From contig CADCXC010000014.1 in assembly GCA_902806595.1 (NCBI GenBank), forward strand, positions 496,001 to 560,000: a stretch of 64,000 nucleotides of DNA, written 5' to 3'. Both the position numbers and the translations under genes were made by a program. Under the pieces are notes generated by a model, which made no database searches, had not been told where the DNA came from, and was given only the letters and a program-made list of their open reading frames with translations. Shown one piece after another: positions 36,994 through 48,907 of the stretch (its first letter is position 1; the number at the start of each line of letters is the position of its first letter). The stretch is from Pyrenopolyporus hunteri. Its lineage: Eukaryota; Ascomycota; Sordariomycetes; Xylariales; Hypoxylaceae.

Positions 36994-38736
36994 CTAAGCC
37001 AAGCCAGGCGACCCAAACCCCCCATCGGTACCGACCTCCGAGCCGCCCTGTATCCCACCGCTCGCGCTCGCGCTGCCGCCGGCCCGGCGCGCCTTGGCGC
37101 CCGCCTTCAGCTGCTCCCACCTCTCGCGGTAGCGGACGAGGTTCGCGCGCGCCTTATTATAGTTGCGCTCCGTCTCCTCCATCTGCTTCGTCAGGGCCAG
37201 GAGCTGCTCTTCGAGCTCGCGGTTGCGCTTGGCGAGCGCCTCGTCCGTCGCCCCTGCTCCTGCTCCCGGCCCCGGCGCCGCAGCTTTCCCTCCGCCGGCG
37301 GCTAGGGGCGAGCCGGGGCGCATGAGACGCATGCTCTCGGCCAGGCGCATGCCCGAGTTCTGGGACATGGACTCGAAGGCGTGGAGGCGCTTGCTCAGCT
37401 TGTCGAGCATGTCCTTGAGGCTCTTGTTCTCGAGGTACAGCTCCTCGACCATGTTGGCTAGGTCCCTGTCGGAGCCGGGGCGGGCCTTGCCCGCCAGCCT
37501 GTGGAGGCCGGGCGGCGCGCGGCCGATCTGCGATTCCTTGGCGTCGACGAAGTCGTCCTCGTCGGGGTCCTCGAGGAGGACGCCCGCGGCGGACGACGCT
37601 TCGAGCCGGCGCTTCTCCTTGTCGGCGAACGTCAGGATGCTGGCGTACGAGGCGGTGTGGCCGCTGGTGGGGACCACGTAGAACGAGTCGTTGGCGGACT
37701 GCCCATCGCGGGATATGGCTCGCAGGGCGGCTCTGGAGTAGATCTTCCGTAGGTCAGGTTCGGCTGAGACCGAGGAGGGTCCTCGGACCCTGTTACGCTT
37801 CTGGGTTGGCGATTCGGGGGCTGGAGCGGGAGCTGGGGCGGGGGGCTCGTCTTGCTCCTCGTTGATCAGGGGTAGGCCCGCGAACGCAAGTGGGGCAGAG
37901 ATCCTATTAATGATACTGCCGAAAGCGCTGTAAAACCTGGAGAAACCGTCGTCGCTGGCGGTAGCTGGCTTATCCGCCCGTTCCTTGTTTGACGTGCCAT
38001 CCTGCGAGCCTGTGCTAGACCGTCTCGTAGCCCTTTCTTTGTCCGGAGAGACGACGGCGTTCGGCCTGTCGGAATTGTCAAGCATGTTTTGCATCTTGGT
38101 CCTGGATCCGCTTCTGCGCGATGTGGCCTCCATGTTTCCAGGGGCTTCGGTGTTGGAGACGCTCGGACTCAGCGGCTGAGACCTGTACTTGGACCGAATG
38201 CCGCGGGCGGAAGCGAGATTGCTAGCGATGGACGCACCGAGATCGCGTGCGGGATACCGCGGCTGTCTTGGGAGCGTCGGCATAGGCTGCGCATTTTTTT
38301 CGCTTGAACTTCCGGCGGCATCGGACTTTACAGCCGGCGTAGCCGAATCTACGCCCGCGATCGTCTCATCCTTTTCGCTACCCTGGGAGTCATTTTCGGA
38401 AGCGGCCTGGGAGGTAGGAGGTTTGCTCGGCAGTTGCAGAAGCTCGGAAAGTCTTCGGTGATGTTGCTCGAGTAATTTCAAGGTGCGCAGAGCCTCGACG
38501 CTGCTGGTGTTCCGTGCGGCATTGGCGAACTCGCCGGCGGCTCTGGTGTGCTCGTTGACTGCGACGGTGGTATCGGACGAGTGGGTTGCGATAGACGCGG
38601 CTCTCGCATGATCATGCGCCTGTTGATTCGAGGAGGTAAGCGGCAACGAATGACAGAAGCCCTACGAGAGAAGTAGGGAGAAAAGATAGGCGGGTAGGTA
38701 GAATGGTCGTACCTTGATCAGCGGAGACGACTCCAT
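36994..38736 (-). CDS. MIT-like domain and coiled-coil protein, possibly Atg38/NRBF2-like
   Basis: Exons 38736-38713 and 38661-36994; 563 aa. Exon 1 encodes MESSPLIK and splices (GTACGA donor, GTAG acceptor) in phase to exon 2. Residues about 20-80 form a three-helix MIT-like segment: HDHARAASIATHSSDT, NEHTRAAGEFANAARN, EALRTLKLLEQHHRRLSELL. A long Ser/Pro-rich middle carries FSRFYSAFGSIINRISAPL. Two coiled coils follow: LANMVEELYLENKSLKDML near residue 400, and the C-terminal RNRELEEQLLALTKQMEETE continuing to KAGAKARR. The MIT-plus-coiled-coil layout resembles Atg38 and NRBF2, partners of autophagy PI3-kinase complex I, and this is an inference from layout. Other MIT-domain trafficking adaptors are possible. 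Confidence 0.75.
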
Positions 38737-40417
38737 CTTACAAAGGAGGCAAAAGAGACGGCAAGGCCGAGGTCGTCGGCTGCGTCAAAGGGGTGAGTTT
38801 ATTTCCTCGTCGGGCTATGTAGGTATGTCCTGAGTGTTGAAGAAGTGTTTATGACGATAGGCGTCGAAAGTGGATTGTAACGAAGCACGTCCGCATTAAT
38901 GAAAAAAGGCTAGGGGCGTGTGGGAGAGGAACGGATTACGAAGATTGGATAACTGGAGTTGGTTCAAATGGGCGAATAGCCGTTGAAGGATCTAAGCGGG
39001 GTGACGGTTGTGGTGGTTGTGGTGGTCATGGTGGTCGTGGTAGAGACGGTAGAGGGGGGGAGGGCAAAAAGTCAGAGGATCCAGCTAATTACATAAAGGA
39101 GGTTTAATAGATTTCGGCTTCCAGATTTTGATAGGCTACATGTACTTGCTGTCTGGTTCAGCCGGTAACTTCCATAACTTCCATGGTATGTGATAGCCCA
39201 AGTTGTCCTTCCAATTGGTACATTTCATTGCTATGTACCGTGCACCTCCTATATAATAATCTATGTACCATTCATTGTATTGTACATATCAATGGTACCA
39301 TACCTGTGGGTGGCAGTTCACACGAAGGTTTCGCCTGTGTATATAAGTGCTTGGGTCCCCCTAGCTAAGGGTAGATGTAGATGTGGGGTACTTTATATTT
39401 GTAGGAGGTGCGTAATAAGACCTAGACCTCACTGCCTCTGTCTTTGTTGCAGGAGCCCCGTATGAAGCTCCCCGTAAAGAGCCCCTCGCACAACATAGGT
39501 ACCTGCGCCTGGCTACCTACCTGGCTACATGTACCTACCTCCTGCCTACATAGCCCAGCTATACCGACCTAGGTATGTATTTGTATTGTACCGAGTCTTG
39601 CAAGTGCAATGAGACAATACTTCGGTGTTACCAATGTTACCAAGTTGAAACTGGTATAGTGGGGTTCTTCCGAGCCGTGTCTGGTCTTTACAGGAGTGTC
39701 CAGGTGGCTGGTGACCCTAGCCTTATTCGATTATAATCCCCCATGGATGATTTACAGGGGTGGCTTCGTTTAGTCCCATTTCTGATTCATGAATGCCTAT
39801 TTGCCCCATCTGATCAATTGAATGAGGCCGGGAACTTGAAGCTGGCTCGAGTTAGACCATCGGTCAACGTTGCAATAGGAGGAGGATCTCTTCAGCTATT
39901 GATATTTTTACCCTTCTCACCGTCTTGCCTCTCTGTCTTATCTAGTGACCGTATAATCCCATATCCATTATCTCATGAGAGTTGCGTCGGCGAGACCATT
40001 GTGAACAAGAAAGAAAAAGGGTCCCTCTCTTACATATGAACCAACCTCTAGGGAGACACCCCCCCAGAAGCCGAGACCATGACGACAGTATCGCCATAAT
40101 CGCTGGTATACAATAGTAAAACCTGGTGCCTAGCGCATTCGACCACCGAACGCGATATTCGGCTCGGTCTTTGTCTGCGCATGCGCTCCCTGATGCTTTT
40201 GGTGTTATCAGCATCCCAATTGTCTTGAAGCACGGCCGAGGGGGACCGAATTTCGAATTTCCCCCCTTTTGCCATCCCTAGTTAGGTACTTGAATGGTTC
40301 CGGGATATAATAACCCTCTGTCGTGTTACCTCTGCGCCGCCGGCAATCTTCACCTGGCGACAAATCGTCATCGGTAGCAGCAGCAGCAGCAGCAGCAGCG
40401 GCTGCAGCCTCGTCATC
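38737..40417. other. Intergenic between divergent MIT gene and LAM gene
   Basis: Two promoters back to back. A GGT/GGTGGTT tract at 39001-39045, TACCT motifs at 39500-39575, and a CAG repeat just before the LAM start. Short frames have no recognisable product. Confidence 0.5.
40375..40399 (+). repeat. (AGC)n microsatellite in the LAM gene leader
   Basis: About eight AGC units that end 18 nt before the ATG at 40418, hence almost surely transcribed as 5' UTR. Confidence 0.9.
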
Positions 40418-43400
40418 ATGGATGTACCAAGCGACGGCACTCCCAACAAGGTTGGAAAGCTCCTCCCTAAAAAGCTCGCAGCAAAGCGATGGAAGAAACA
40501 ACCTTCGAAGGAGAGTTTCGGATCGACAGCTAGCAGCGAGGACTATCCTCGCGGTAGAAGTCCAAACGGCCGCGAGGTCCAGAAGAGCCGCTCATTTTCG
40601 ACTAGGCAATCCCACGACGCGGACGAGGATGGAAGGCTAGATCCCGAAGAGAGCCCCGAGGCTTACTTTTCCGACCAGGAAGACTCGTAAGTTGTTATTT
40701 CGGTTTCCCTTCGTCTTCGGGTTGTTGTCGCATTCGCAAGTCCTCAAGTCCTCCAAGTCCCATCTACCCCCTCCCCTTCTCCGGTTTCATTCATATCTAT
40801 CCTCATATCATATACATATCATATACACATACATATACATAGCATGTGCTTAATATTATTCCGACCAACCCCCCTCTGCAACTCTACTCCTCGTGCTTAT
40901 TTTAGATAAGCTACGGTGCCATACCTATCCCATACAAAACGTTACCCCTCTGTCTCCGGCCCTGTCTGGCCAAGCTGGTCAAGCCGGCCAATCCTAGCTC
41001 GTTCGCACTCTGGTCTAAAGGTGAACGTACTCAATCCCATTCCTTGTACAATTGTACGTACGATGGGCATCCCAGCTATGCATGTGTAGCTGAGAGAATA
41101 GCCGTCATCCTTGGCGGTTGTAAGTTCGATGGGTCGGTGTATGTGCATAGGTACATACGTAACATATTAGTAGGAGGGAAGTTTAGCAGACTCCGCCTAC
41201 GAGCTACCCTCATTAGCTACCCTTATTAGCTACCCACCTAGGGAGTGCGGACGTACACCTCTCACACCTCTCCCTCTCCTTACCAAAGCTCGTATCAGCT
41301 CGTATTCTCACCTTTCATTCGCTCTATCTAACTCGGTCTTCGGCTCGTCATATCATCCTATCTCATCCTATTTTCCTTTCCTTCTTCCTTTCCTTCTAAG
41401 CATACTATAGCTTCGCCGTTTAAATCCACCGAGCTTTTGGCCCTGTGGCTTGCTTTTCTTTTCCCACATAGCTTCGTAGTGGAGTCTGCGTCAAAGCTGT
41501 CAGCCAACGATTTTATTGACCTTACCATTCCAACAGGTCTGCGGCACGGCCCACGGTTCCTTCAACCCATCCGTCCCAAATTGGGCAGTTGACAACGTCC
41601 TCTCCCATAATTCAAGCGGATCACCTACCCGAAGTTCAGAATCCGGCCCCCGACGATCCAAATAGCCTTTCTCGATCTGCCACATTCGCCGTTACTCCTA
41701 GCTTTTCGTACGAGCCGGCTCGTAAATTGTCACACAGTCAAACTGGTCTGCACCCGCTGCAAAACCCTTCCTCACAACGCTCGAAATCCCCCGCCGGTAG
41801 GATCAGGGACGCTTTCAGGGGGAAGAGAAACGTTAGTGGCGTGCTGGAAGCGGGTAGCGATAGCCAGGTAGACCTTACCGACTACGAGCTAGCAAAGACC
41901 TCGTCCCAGAAGTCTACCGCCGGATCAGCCTCTCGCCCGGGCTCGAGCACAGCTTCCCAGTCCGATACGAACGACATTAAGCTGACGTCTTCGGCACGGC
42001 CGAACCGGTCCAAGAGACCGCCGTCTATCGACACTTCCGGTCGTCCTCAAACGCCCCCTTCGTCCGAACCGGCGGCTCCCGTCATCGTCAATACGCCGCC
42101 CACGCCAACGGATTCGCATCCCACGCATCGGTCGAGGAAGAGCTCGTCGGCCAGCACAGGCGCGGTCCCAAATGTGGTAGTCTCGCCTTCGGGTCATACG
42201 ATATCGCACCGACGACTACGGTCGGGATCTGGCACGAATATCGGCCCGAGCAAGCTATCTAACATAACGTTGGCTCCTCTGACGCCGACCCCCGAGAATT
42301 CGGCACCTCAAACTCCCGGAGGTAGTTTCTTCTCGAGCATGCTATCGGCTGCACAGAGCGCTGCAAACAGTCTGAGTAGCGCGGTGACCAACACGAATAT
42401 TGGACCGGGCGGAAACAAAGCCAAACAAAACATCCCTAAAGAGACGCAGCCGGGCGACGACGATAGGGTAGAGGTCGAGCCGTCTGCCGGGCAGCTGGAG
42501 AACACTAATATGGGCGATAAGGAACTTGCCGTAAAGACCCTCGGTATGGGCGACTTAAGCCTAAGCCAGCTGGGTATTCAGGAACCCGGGAGTACGGCGG
42601 CTACCCCGTCCACTAACAAGTTCTCCGATTCTACGACGGAGAACCGGACACGTTCCGAATCGGCGCCGGCGGACGCCACGGCCGCGTCTGCCATAGATGA
42701 CGGCCACTCCGACGACCTAACAGGGGGAGCGCGGTCGGTTTACGAGCCGGCGGCCGCCTCCCCCCCGACCAGCCTCTTCGAAGGGAAGTCGGGGCCTAAA
42801 CGGAGCGGCAGTATCAGGAGCACCCTCGGTCGAAGGAGGAAACGTGGCAGCACCGGGGGAACGGCGGGTACGGGAACTACGATCGGTGCGGCTATCGCGG
42901 CAGCTAACGCCTCCGTCGCCCACCCTTCCGCCGCCGGCAGCGTCCCAAAGCTTACGGGGTTCGCCGTGGCGAGTAAGAAACGCAACCGGGACTTCCACGC
43001 CTTGTTCAAGAGCGTCCCGGACGACGACTATCTCATCGAAGACTACAGCTGCGCGCTCCAACGCGAGATCCTCGCACACGGCAGGCTCTACGTTTCGGAA
43101 GGCCACCTATGCTTCAGCAGCAACATCTTCGGATGGGTGACGACGCTGGTCATGAGCTTCGACGAGATCGTGTCCGTGGAGAAGAGGAGCACGGCTCTGG
43201 TCTTCAAGAATGGGCTGATGATCACGACGCTCCACGCGAAGCACGTGTTTGCTAGTTTTACTAGTCGGGACTCCACGTACGACCTAATCGTCAATATTTG
43301 GAAGCTCGGACATCCTTCTCTGCAGAGCTCGCTAAACGGCGTTTCGCTCGAGGGTACGGGTGGCGATAAGACTGAGAAGGTTGAGGACGCTGACGCCGTC

Positions 43401-44878
43401 GTCGGAAGCCGGAGCGCCACCGGATCCGAAGACGAGGAAAGCGAGGACGGAGACGACGTCTACGACGAAGACCAGGACGACGACGGGCTCGAAGTAACGA
43501 AAGCGACCGACCGGAGCCCGGCCGACACAGATGCCGAGAAGTCCGGCGCAAGGAAAGTATCCGGTGCGCCTACCGGCAACGGCGCAGTCGAGAAGACGGA
43601 CTTTGCTCCCGCACCTTCGGGCGCGACCGACTTCCCAGGCCCGGCCACCCACGCACCAACGGACTGCGGCGACGCGGAAACCCACTACGATACTGTTGTC
43701 GGCGAGGATACCATCCCTGCTCCTCTAGGGAAGGTGTACAACCTGATGTTCGGGCCTGCGTCTGTCACGTGGATGACGAATTGGTTGACCAACGAGCAAA
43801 AATGCACCGACCTACAGATGGAAGACAAGAAAGGACTGACCCAAGACAACAAGAGCCGAGGATTTACCTACATCAAACCCCTCTACGCCTCGATAGGACC
43901 GAAGCAGACGAAGTGCATAGTGAACGAGACACTCGAAAACATAGATCTCGAGAAGAGCGTCAACGTGGTGTGCACTACGCAGACGCCGGACGTACCTAGT
44001 GGTAACGTGTTTAGCGTAAAGACCAAATACTGCCTATTCTGGGCTGAGAACAACGCGACCCGCGTCACGATCAACTGCACCCTCGAATGGACCGGCAAGA
44101 GCTGGCTGAAAGGTAAGACTTGAGAGCTTCGCGCCGACGCTGATGGTTGGAGCTAACCGTTCGCGCAGGACCTATCGAGAAGGGCGCCAAGGAGGGTCAA
44201 ACCCAATATGCCAAAGACATATTCGCTAGCCTGAAGGCGGCCGTGTCTTCCGGTGCTCGTCCCGCAGCACCTAACGGCGTAGCGGCGAAGGGTAAGAAGA
44301 AGCGGGCCAAGGGCAAGCTAGATCAAGTTTCCAAGGAGAGCCCGGGGGGTCCCTCGGACTTGGCGGTATCGAAATCGCAAGACTGGGGCGTGTTGGAGCC
44401 GGTCCGCGGCATTCTCGGCCCGGTGTTGGACATCATCAAACCCGTCCTCACCGGCAACGTCGTGTACGGGCTGCTCGTCGGGTTGTTGGTAGCGACGTGG
44501 TTCGGGTTCGGGTTCAACGGTCAGCCGCGAGGTGCACCATACGGACGCGATATAGGCTTCGTGGGATACCCCGACCGCGTCGTGGCGTACGAGGAGATCT
44601 GGAGGCGAGAAGAGAGCGAACTATGGGACTGGCTAGAAGATAGGGTGGGCCTGCACCGCATGAACGAAGGGGCGATGCCCGTACGCAAGCGGGCGATAGA
44701 GCCGCGGTCGGTCGAAGAGAAACTGCGCGAGGAGCGCATGAACGACCGAGAAGTCGAGGAAGCTATCAGAGTTACGGAGGAGAAGCTGGAAGTCTTGAAA
44801 TCCATGGTAGGAAAGAGAAAGGCGCCGACGAAATCTGGCGGCAATACTAGGCCGACGGTACCAGTAACGGAGAGGTAG
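40418..44878 (+). CDS. GRAM and VASt domain sterol-transfer protein (LAM/Ltc family, Ysp2-like)
   Basis: ER-anchored protein that moves ergosterol at membrane contact sites. Exons: 40418-40686, 41537-44112, 44169-44878; 3555 nt, 1184 aa. The first intron is long (850 nt), yet the join TC+G gives DSSAARPTVPS in phase. Long Ser/Thr/Pro-rich disordered N-terminus. GRAM domain at about residues 573-685 (DFHALFKSVPDDDYLIEDYS, GRLYVSEGHLCFSSNIFGWV). An acidic linker (DEDQDDDG) precedes the VASt lipid-binding domain at about 805-1000 (ETHYDTVVGEDTIPAPLGKV, SRGFTYIKPLYASIGPKQTK, CTLEWTGKSWLKGPIEKGA). One membrane helix at about 1046-1064 (VYGLLVGLLVATWFGFGF), then a coiled-coil tail. Yeast Lam members share GRAM-VASt-helix order. 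Which paralogue it matches is unsure. Confidence 0.93.
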
Positions 44879-45734
44879 CAGTAAGGGAAAGCGGAGCAGA
44901 GAAGGAGAGGAAGAATCAGGGAATTTAACAACAGGCACACACACATACAGACACTCGCACAGACACACAAATACCCATCATACCACACCGCACAGAAAGC
45001 TACGACAGCCGATCCCATATGTCAGCATCATAGCATCAACGACGCCACGACGAAGCACAGTGAAATTTTTCTATTTTGTAACCCATAGCCTGTACCTGTA
45101 TATCGAAAAAGTCCATTTCTGGTTTTTGTCTCAGCGCCCGGGCAAGAGGGTATCGGGAGATAGCTACTTTAGAATCTATTTTGTAATATAAAAGACAGAA
45201 TTATACAACTTCGCCAACAGGGGGTTGATTACGTTTTGTGGTGTTTTAATCAGTGATGTGATATAAATTCAGTAACCACTCGGGTTACGCTGTCTTATTC
45301 GGATCGGAAGGACTATCTGAATACAGGTCTATATTTAATCTTAAGTAGGTATCTAAGCTATAGCATTTAGAAAGAGTTGAAGCATGATATCGGTTATAAG
45401 TCCTGGAATTAAGGTACGGGAAGGTACACGATGGTTTCTATGAGGTAGGTACGTCTGGGGGGGTATGTACCCTGCATAATCGATAAGAAGTGGGTACCAA
45501 TTAACGCGTACCGATATCAAAAACGCGTCTTCTATCGCGGGGTCTTTTCTTCAAACACTACTAACTTACATCCATCTATCTGCCTGAGGCGCTCACTTAA
45601 TATTACGACTGTTTTTGCCGACAGATTCGACGAGATTCCTCCGTATCTGTCTATTTACTCGAGATAATAAAGTACCTCAAATTAAACCCCAACCTTGAGA
45701 AAATAGTCACCAGCCACCCAAACACGCCGACACA
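44879..45734. other. Intergenic between LAM gene and NSE1
   Basis: A CA-rich tract after the stop (44935-44975), then AT-rich sequence and the NSE1 promoter. No gene is recognised. Confidence 0.5.
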
Positions 45735-46853
45735 ATGGACGAAGACGACATATCCCAACACTACGACCACAGCAACCGGGCCTTCCTGCAAGCCTTCCTC
45801 GCGCGTGGTACCATGACCTTCGCCCAGGCCCAGCCCATCCTCGCAGCAATCTTCACCGCGCAAGACCGCTTCAACCACGAGAACCACTACAACGACACGT
45901 CGTCGTCGTCGTCGTCGCGGGGCCCGCCGGAGCCGACGCGGCCGGAGCAGGTGACGGTGGAGGACTTCGAGTCGTACGTGTCGGCGGCGTCGGCGGCGCT
46001 GTCGCCGCTGGACATGGAGATCCGCGGGGCGACGCACCAGGCGACGCGGGAGCGGGTGTACGCGCTGGTCAACACGACGTCGGACGCGGCCACGCAGCTG
46101 GCCACGCTCCGCTCCGCCGAGGAGATGGCCTTCGTCCGCCGCGTCATCGACGCCATGTTCGACCGCTACAACACCCCCCGCATGGAGGCGCTCTGCCTCG
46201 ACGGCATGCAGGCGAATAAGCTGCGGACGCCGCCGCGGGGCGGGGGCGAGGAGGACGGCGCGAATCAGAGCTTGGTTGGTGGTGGTGGTGGTGGCGGGGG
46301 GGGTGGAGAGGGTGGTGGTGGTGGTGGTGGTGAGGGGGGGGAGAACGGAACGCAGGCGGCGCCCCTGAAGGGCCTCAAGAGCAGCGAGGTAGAGCAGGTG
46401 ATGCGGGGGCTGGTGGACGAGGGCTGGTTCGAGCGGAGCCGGGCGGGGTTCTACTCGCTGTCGCCGCGGGCGCTGACGGAGCTGCGGGGGTGGCTGGTGG
46501 ACGCGTACAACGACGCGGAGGCCGGGGAGGGCGAGTGGCAGCGGGTCAAGTTCTGCGCGGCGTGCCGCGACATCGTGACGGTCGGCCGCCGCTGCGCCGA
46601 CCGCGACTGCGTGCTCCGCCTGCACGACGCCTGCCAGGACGCCTTCTGGCGCGCGGCCCGCGACAAGACGTGCCCCCGCTGCGGCACCGCCTGGGACGGG
46701 AGGCACTACGTCGGCGAGCGCGCTATCACCGAGACGGAGGCGTATCAGAGGGGCAGGAGGAGGAGCGGGAGGAGTAGCCTGGCGGAGAGGGTGGTGCAGG
46801 ATGAGGAGGAGGATGATGATGATGGGGAGGAGGATGGTGAGGATAGTGGTTGA
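45735..46853 (+). CDS. NSE1: SMC5/6 complex subunit Nse1 with RING-variant domain
   Basis: Subunit of the Smc5/6 complex (Nse1-Nse3-Nse4), which acts in nuclear DNA repair and has E3 ubiquitin-ligase potential. Single exon, 372 aa. N-terminal winged helices begin NRAFLQAFLARGTMTFAQAQ and include LDMEIRGATHQATRERVYAL, VNTTSDAATQLATLRSAEE and FVRRVIDAMFDRYN. The second winged helix resumes at GLKSSEVEQVMRGLVDEGWF, FYSLSPRALTELRGWL. The C-terminal zinc domain reads FCAACRDIVTVGRRC, LHDACQDAFW and TCPRCGTAW, i.e. two C-x2-C pairs plus Cys/His ligands typical of the Nse1 RING. A Gly-rich insert (GGT repeat, 46276-46345) separates the halves, and the tail is acidic. The very high GC makes long antisense frames. 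Confidence 0.93.
   Translation: MDEDDISQHYDHSNRAFLQAFLARGTMTFAQAQPILAAIFTAQDRFNHENHYNDTSSSSSSRGPPEPTRPEQVTVEDFESYVSAASAALSPLDMEIRGATHQATRERVYALVNTTSDAATQLATLRSAEEMAFVRRVIDAMFDRYNTPRMEALCLDGMQANKLRTPPRGGGEEDGANQSLVGGGGGGGGGGEGGGGGGGEGGENGTQAAPLKGLKSSEVEQVMRGLVDEGWFERSRAGFYSLSPRALTELRGWLVDAYNDAEAGEGEWQRVKFCAACRDIVTVGRRCADRDCVLRLHDACQDAFWRAARDKTCPRCGTAWDGRHYVGERAITETEAYQRGRRRSGRSSLAERVVQDEEEDDDDGEEDGEDSG
46276..46345 (+). repeat. (GGT)n repeat encoding a poly-Gly linker in Nse1
   Basis: Two runs of GGT broken by GGG and GAG codons, in frame. It encodes about 23 residues, almost all Gly, between the two winged-helix parts. Confidence 0.9.
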
Positions 46854-47470
46854 GATGATCTAGTATGCTCTTTCTTGTCTTGTCAAGAGGAGTAGCGGTG
46901 GCGGCAGTGGTGACGATGTGCTGCCATGCTACCATGCATACTATTAATACCGTTTATTAAATTTTAAATTGTCGCGGGCTCTGGCCGGCCGGATAAGAGA
47001 AAAAGAATATGGCAAAGGGAAAAGGAACGGACTTGGAGGCGGGATGCTAGATACCCTTACACTTGATTCCCGTGAGAATGAAATGAAAACACATTTACTA
47101 CTTATGAGTGATGGCTTATTTTAACAGTGATCTTATTTTATGTGCTATGCCAGTAACCAATTTAGGGGCGTATGTTATTATGCTTGTAATAATTCTACTT
47201 TGGTTCGATTTAGGGGATTTATTAAGTAGTTCTTGTTCGAATCGCTGTAAATCAAACCGCCCTGAGCTGAGTTGAAGTCGTAAATATCAAGATTAGAACG
47301 CCCTCCAAAGATATTGTATTACACGCCCATTACCACCATTGTTCCCATATATCCTTCCTTTGCCATGTTGTAACCATTAACCGGGTATCTATTTCCATAC
47401 ATCGTAACTCATTTCCTCCCATTTCCATCGTACAAATCTCATGGCCATACGAGGCGTTATTACTGCCATC
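46854..47470. other. Intergenic between convergent NSE1 and a membrane-protein gene
   Basis: AT-rich 3' DNA; no gene or RNA is recognised. Confidence 0.5.
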
Positions 47471-48907
47471 CTATTCCTTCTTACTACCTTCCTCCGCCGG
47501 GGCAGACACCGACACCGTCGGTTGTGGCTGTGGCTGCGACTGCGACTGCGATCCCTGCGGTTTCTGCTCATCCGTCCCTCCACCGTTCTCCTTTCTCGCC
47601 CCCTCCTCGTCTTTCTTACCCTCCACCGCTGCCTCTGCCTTCACTTCACCCGAAACCTCCGAAGCCACCGCAGCAGCAGCAGCCGCAGCCTCAGCCTCAG
47701 CCTCAGCAGCCTCCTTCTCCAACCTCGTCTCCCGCCCCCTCTTATAACAATACCACAGCGCGGACAAGAGCAAGAACACCGCCACGCTCCACAGCACATT
47801 CGTCCCCACGAACGCCGGCCACCTCGTCTTCAGCGCGTTAACGATGCCCTTCAGCAGACCGACCACGGCTCCGGGGCGCGTGATAAGCTGCAGGAGGTCC
47901 GCCGGACTGAGTAAGCTCTTCTTGTCCTTGCCATCCTTATCCCCATCCTTGCCGTCCTTCCCCAAGCCCTGCGCCTCCGCGGCCGCGGCCAGGATCTCCG
48001 GGGCCAGGCTCGAGGTGACCTTGTCCGGCAGCTGGGCGACGAGCTTCTTGAGGCTGCGCGGCAGGCCGTCGTACGCGCGCGCCAGCACCCCGTCCCGGTC
48101 CTCGATCAGCGCCACCAGGTCCCCGTACGCCGTCGGCACGCCCCGCACCAGGTCCCGCAGCACCTGCGTGAAGCGCCGCAGGGTCTCGGCCGACTCGCGC
48201 GAGAGCGAGAACGCCCGGTTGTCGGCCGAGGCGGCGAGGTTCAGGTCCGAGAGCACGCGCTCGAGGTCCGTCTGTTCCTTGAGGACTTCTTGCTCGGGGG
48301 AGGGGGCGGAGGTGCTGGTGGGGGGCACGGAAAGGTGTTGGTCGGATTTGGAGGGGTGGTGCGGGTGTTTGCGCCGTAGGGAGATGTTGCGCGAGAGGTT
48401 GGTTACGAAGGCGAAGCGCTTGGGCTTGTGGTCGGGTTTTGCCTCGCCGTTTTGCTTGTGTTTATCTTCTTTCTCGTTGCTCTTTTCCTTGTCTTTATCC
48501 TTGCCCTTGCCGTCACCGTCACCGTCACCGCCGCCGTTACCCTCGCCATTGTCCTTGCTAGCGAAACTAGATATGTCGCTGTCTTCTAGCTCGATCACGG
48601 GGGTCTTGACACGCGGGGGTAGTGGCGGCGGGGTCTGGTTGTCGTCGCCGTTGCTAATGCTGCTATCAGACGGCGAGGTAAGGTGTTTTAGGAACTTCTC
48701 GTCCTCCTGGTCGAGGATTGGCACACCCTCGGCACGCTCAAGCACGATCGTGGCGGCAACGTCTTCATTCTTTTTACCGTGTTCCTCTTTTCCCTTGATT
48801 GGCTCCTCCTTCTGCTTCTCCTTCTCCTTCCCTTTCTCTAAGCGCAGCTTCTCCGCCTTCTCTGCGCGGTGTTGTTTTGTCTTTTTGGAAGTAAAGATCT
48901 CGAACAT
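47471..48907 (-). CDS. Unknown fungal protein with one C-terminal membrane helix
   Basis: Single exon, 478 aa, ATG at 48907 (MFEIFTSKKTKQHRAEKAEK). The N-terminus is strongly charged (Lys/Glu), followed by a Gly/Asp/Lys low-complexity run. A more ordered core reads EVLKEQTDLERVLSDLNLAA, FSLSRESAETLRRFTQVLRD, VPTAYGDLVALIEDRDGVLA and LPRSLKKLVAQLPDKV. Then comes LLSPADLLQLITRPGAVVGL and one hydrophobic helix at about residues 369-388 (NVLWSVAVFLLLSALWYCYK). The tail is Ala/Glu and Gln/Pro repeats. I know this only as a conserved-looking fungal layout; function is unknown. The helix position suggests a tail-anchored protein facing the cytosol. Confidence 0.75.
   Translation of the reverse strand: MFEIFTSKKTKQHRAEKAEKLRLEKGKEKEKQKEEPIKGKEEHGKKNEDVAATIVLERAEGVPILDQEDEKFLKHLTSPSDSSISNGDDNQTPPPLPPRVKTPVIELEDSDISSFASKDNGEGNGGGDGDGDGKGKDKDKEKSNEKEDKHKQNGEAKPDHKPKRFAFVTNLSRNISLRRKHPHHPSKSDQHLSVPPTSTSAPSPEQEVLKEQTDLERVLSDLNLAASADNRAFSLSRESAETLRRFTQVLRDLVRGVPTAYGDLVALIEDRDGVLARAYDGLPRSLKKLVAQLPDKVTSSLAPEILAAAAEAQGLGKDGKDGDKDGKDKKSLLSPADLLQLITRPGAVVGLLKGIVNALKTRWPAFVGTNVLWSVAVFLLLSALWYCYKRGRETRLEKEAAEAEAEAAAAAAAVASEVSGEVKAEAAVEGKKDEEGARKENGGGTDEQKPQGSQSQSQPQPQPTVSVSAPAEEGSKKE

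Noticed and set aside
45651..46706. 351-codon minus-strand frame opposite NSE1
   Set aside because: Antisense shadow, Arg/Pro/His-rich, no domain; NSE1 on the plus strand has a clear zinc domain.
47212..47226. Second tRNA from the GGTTCGATTTAGG B-box-like string
   Set aside because: No A box, no pairing stems around it.
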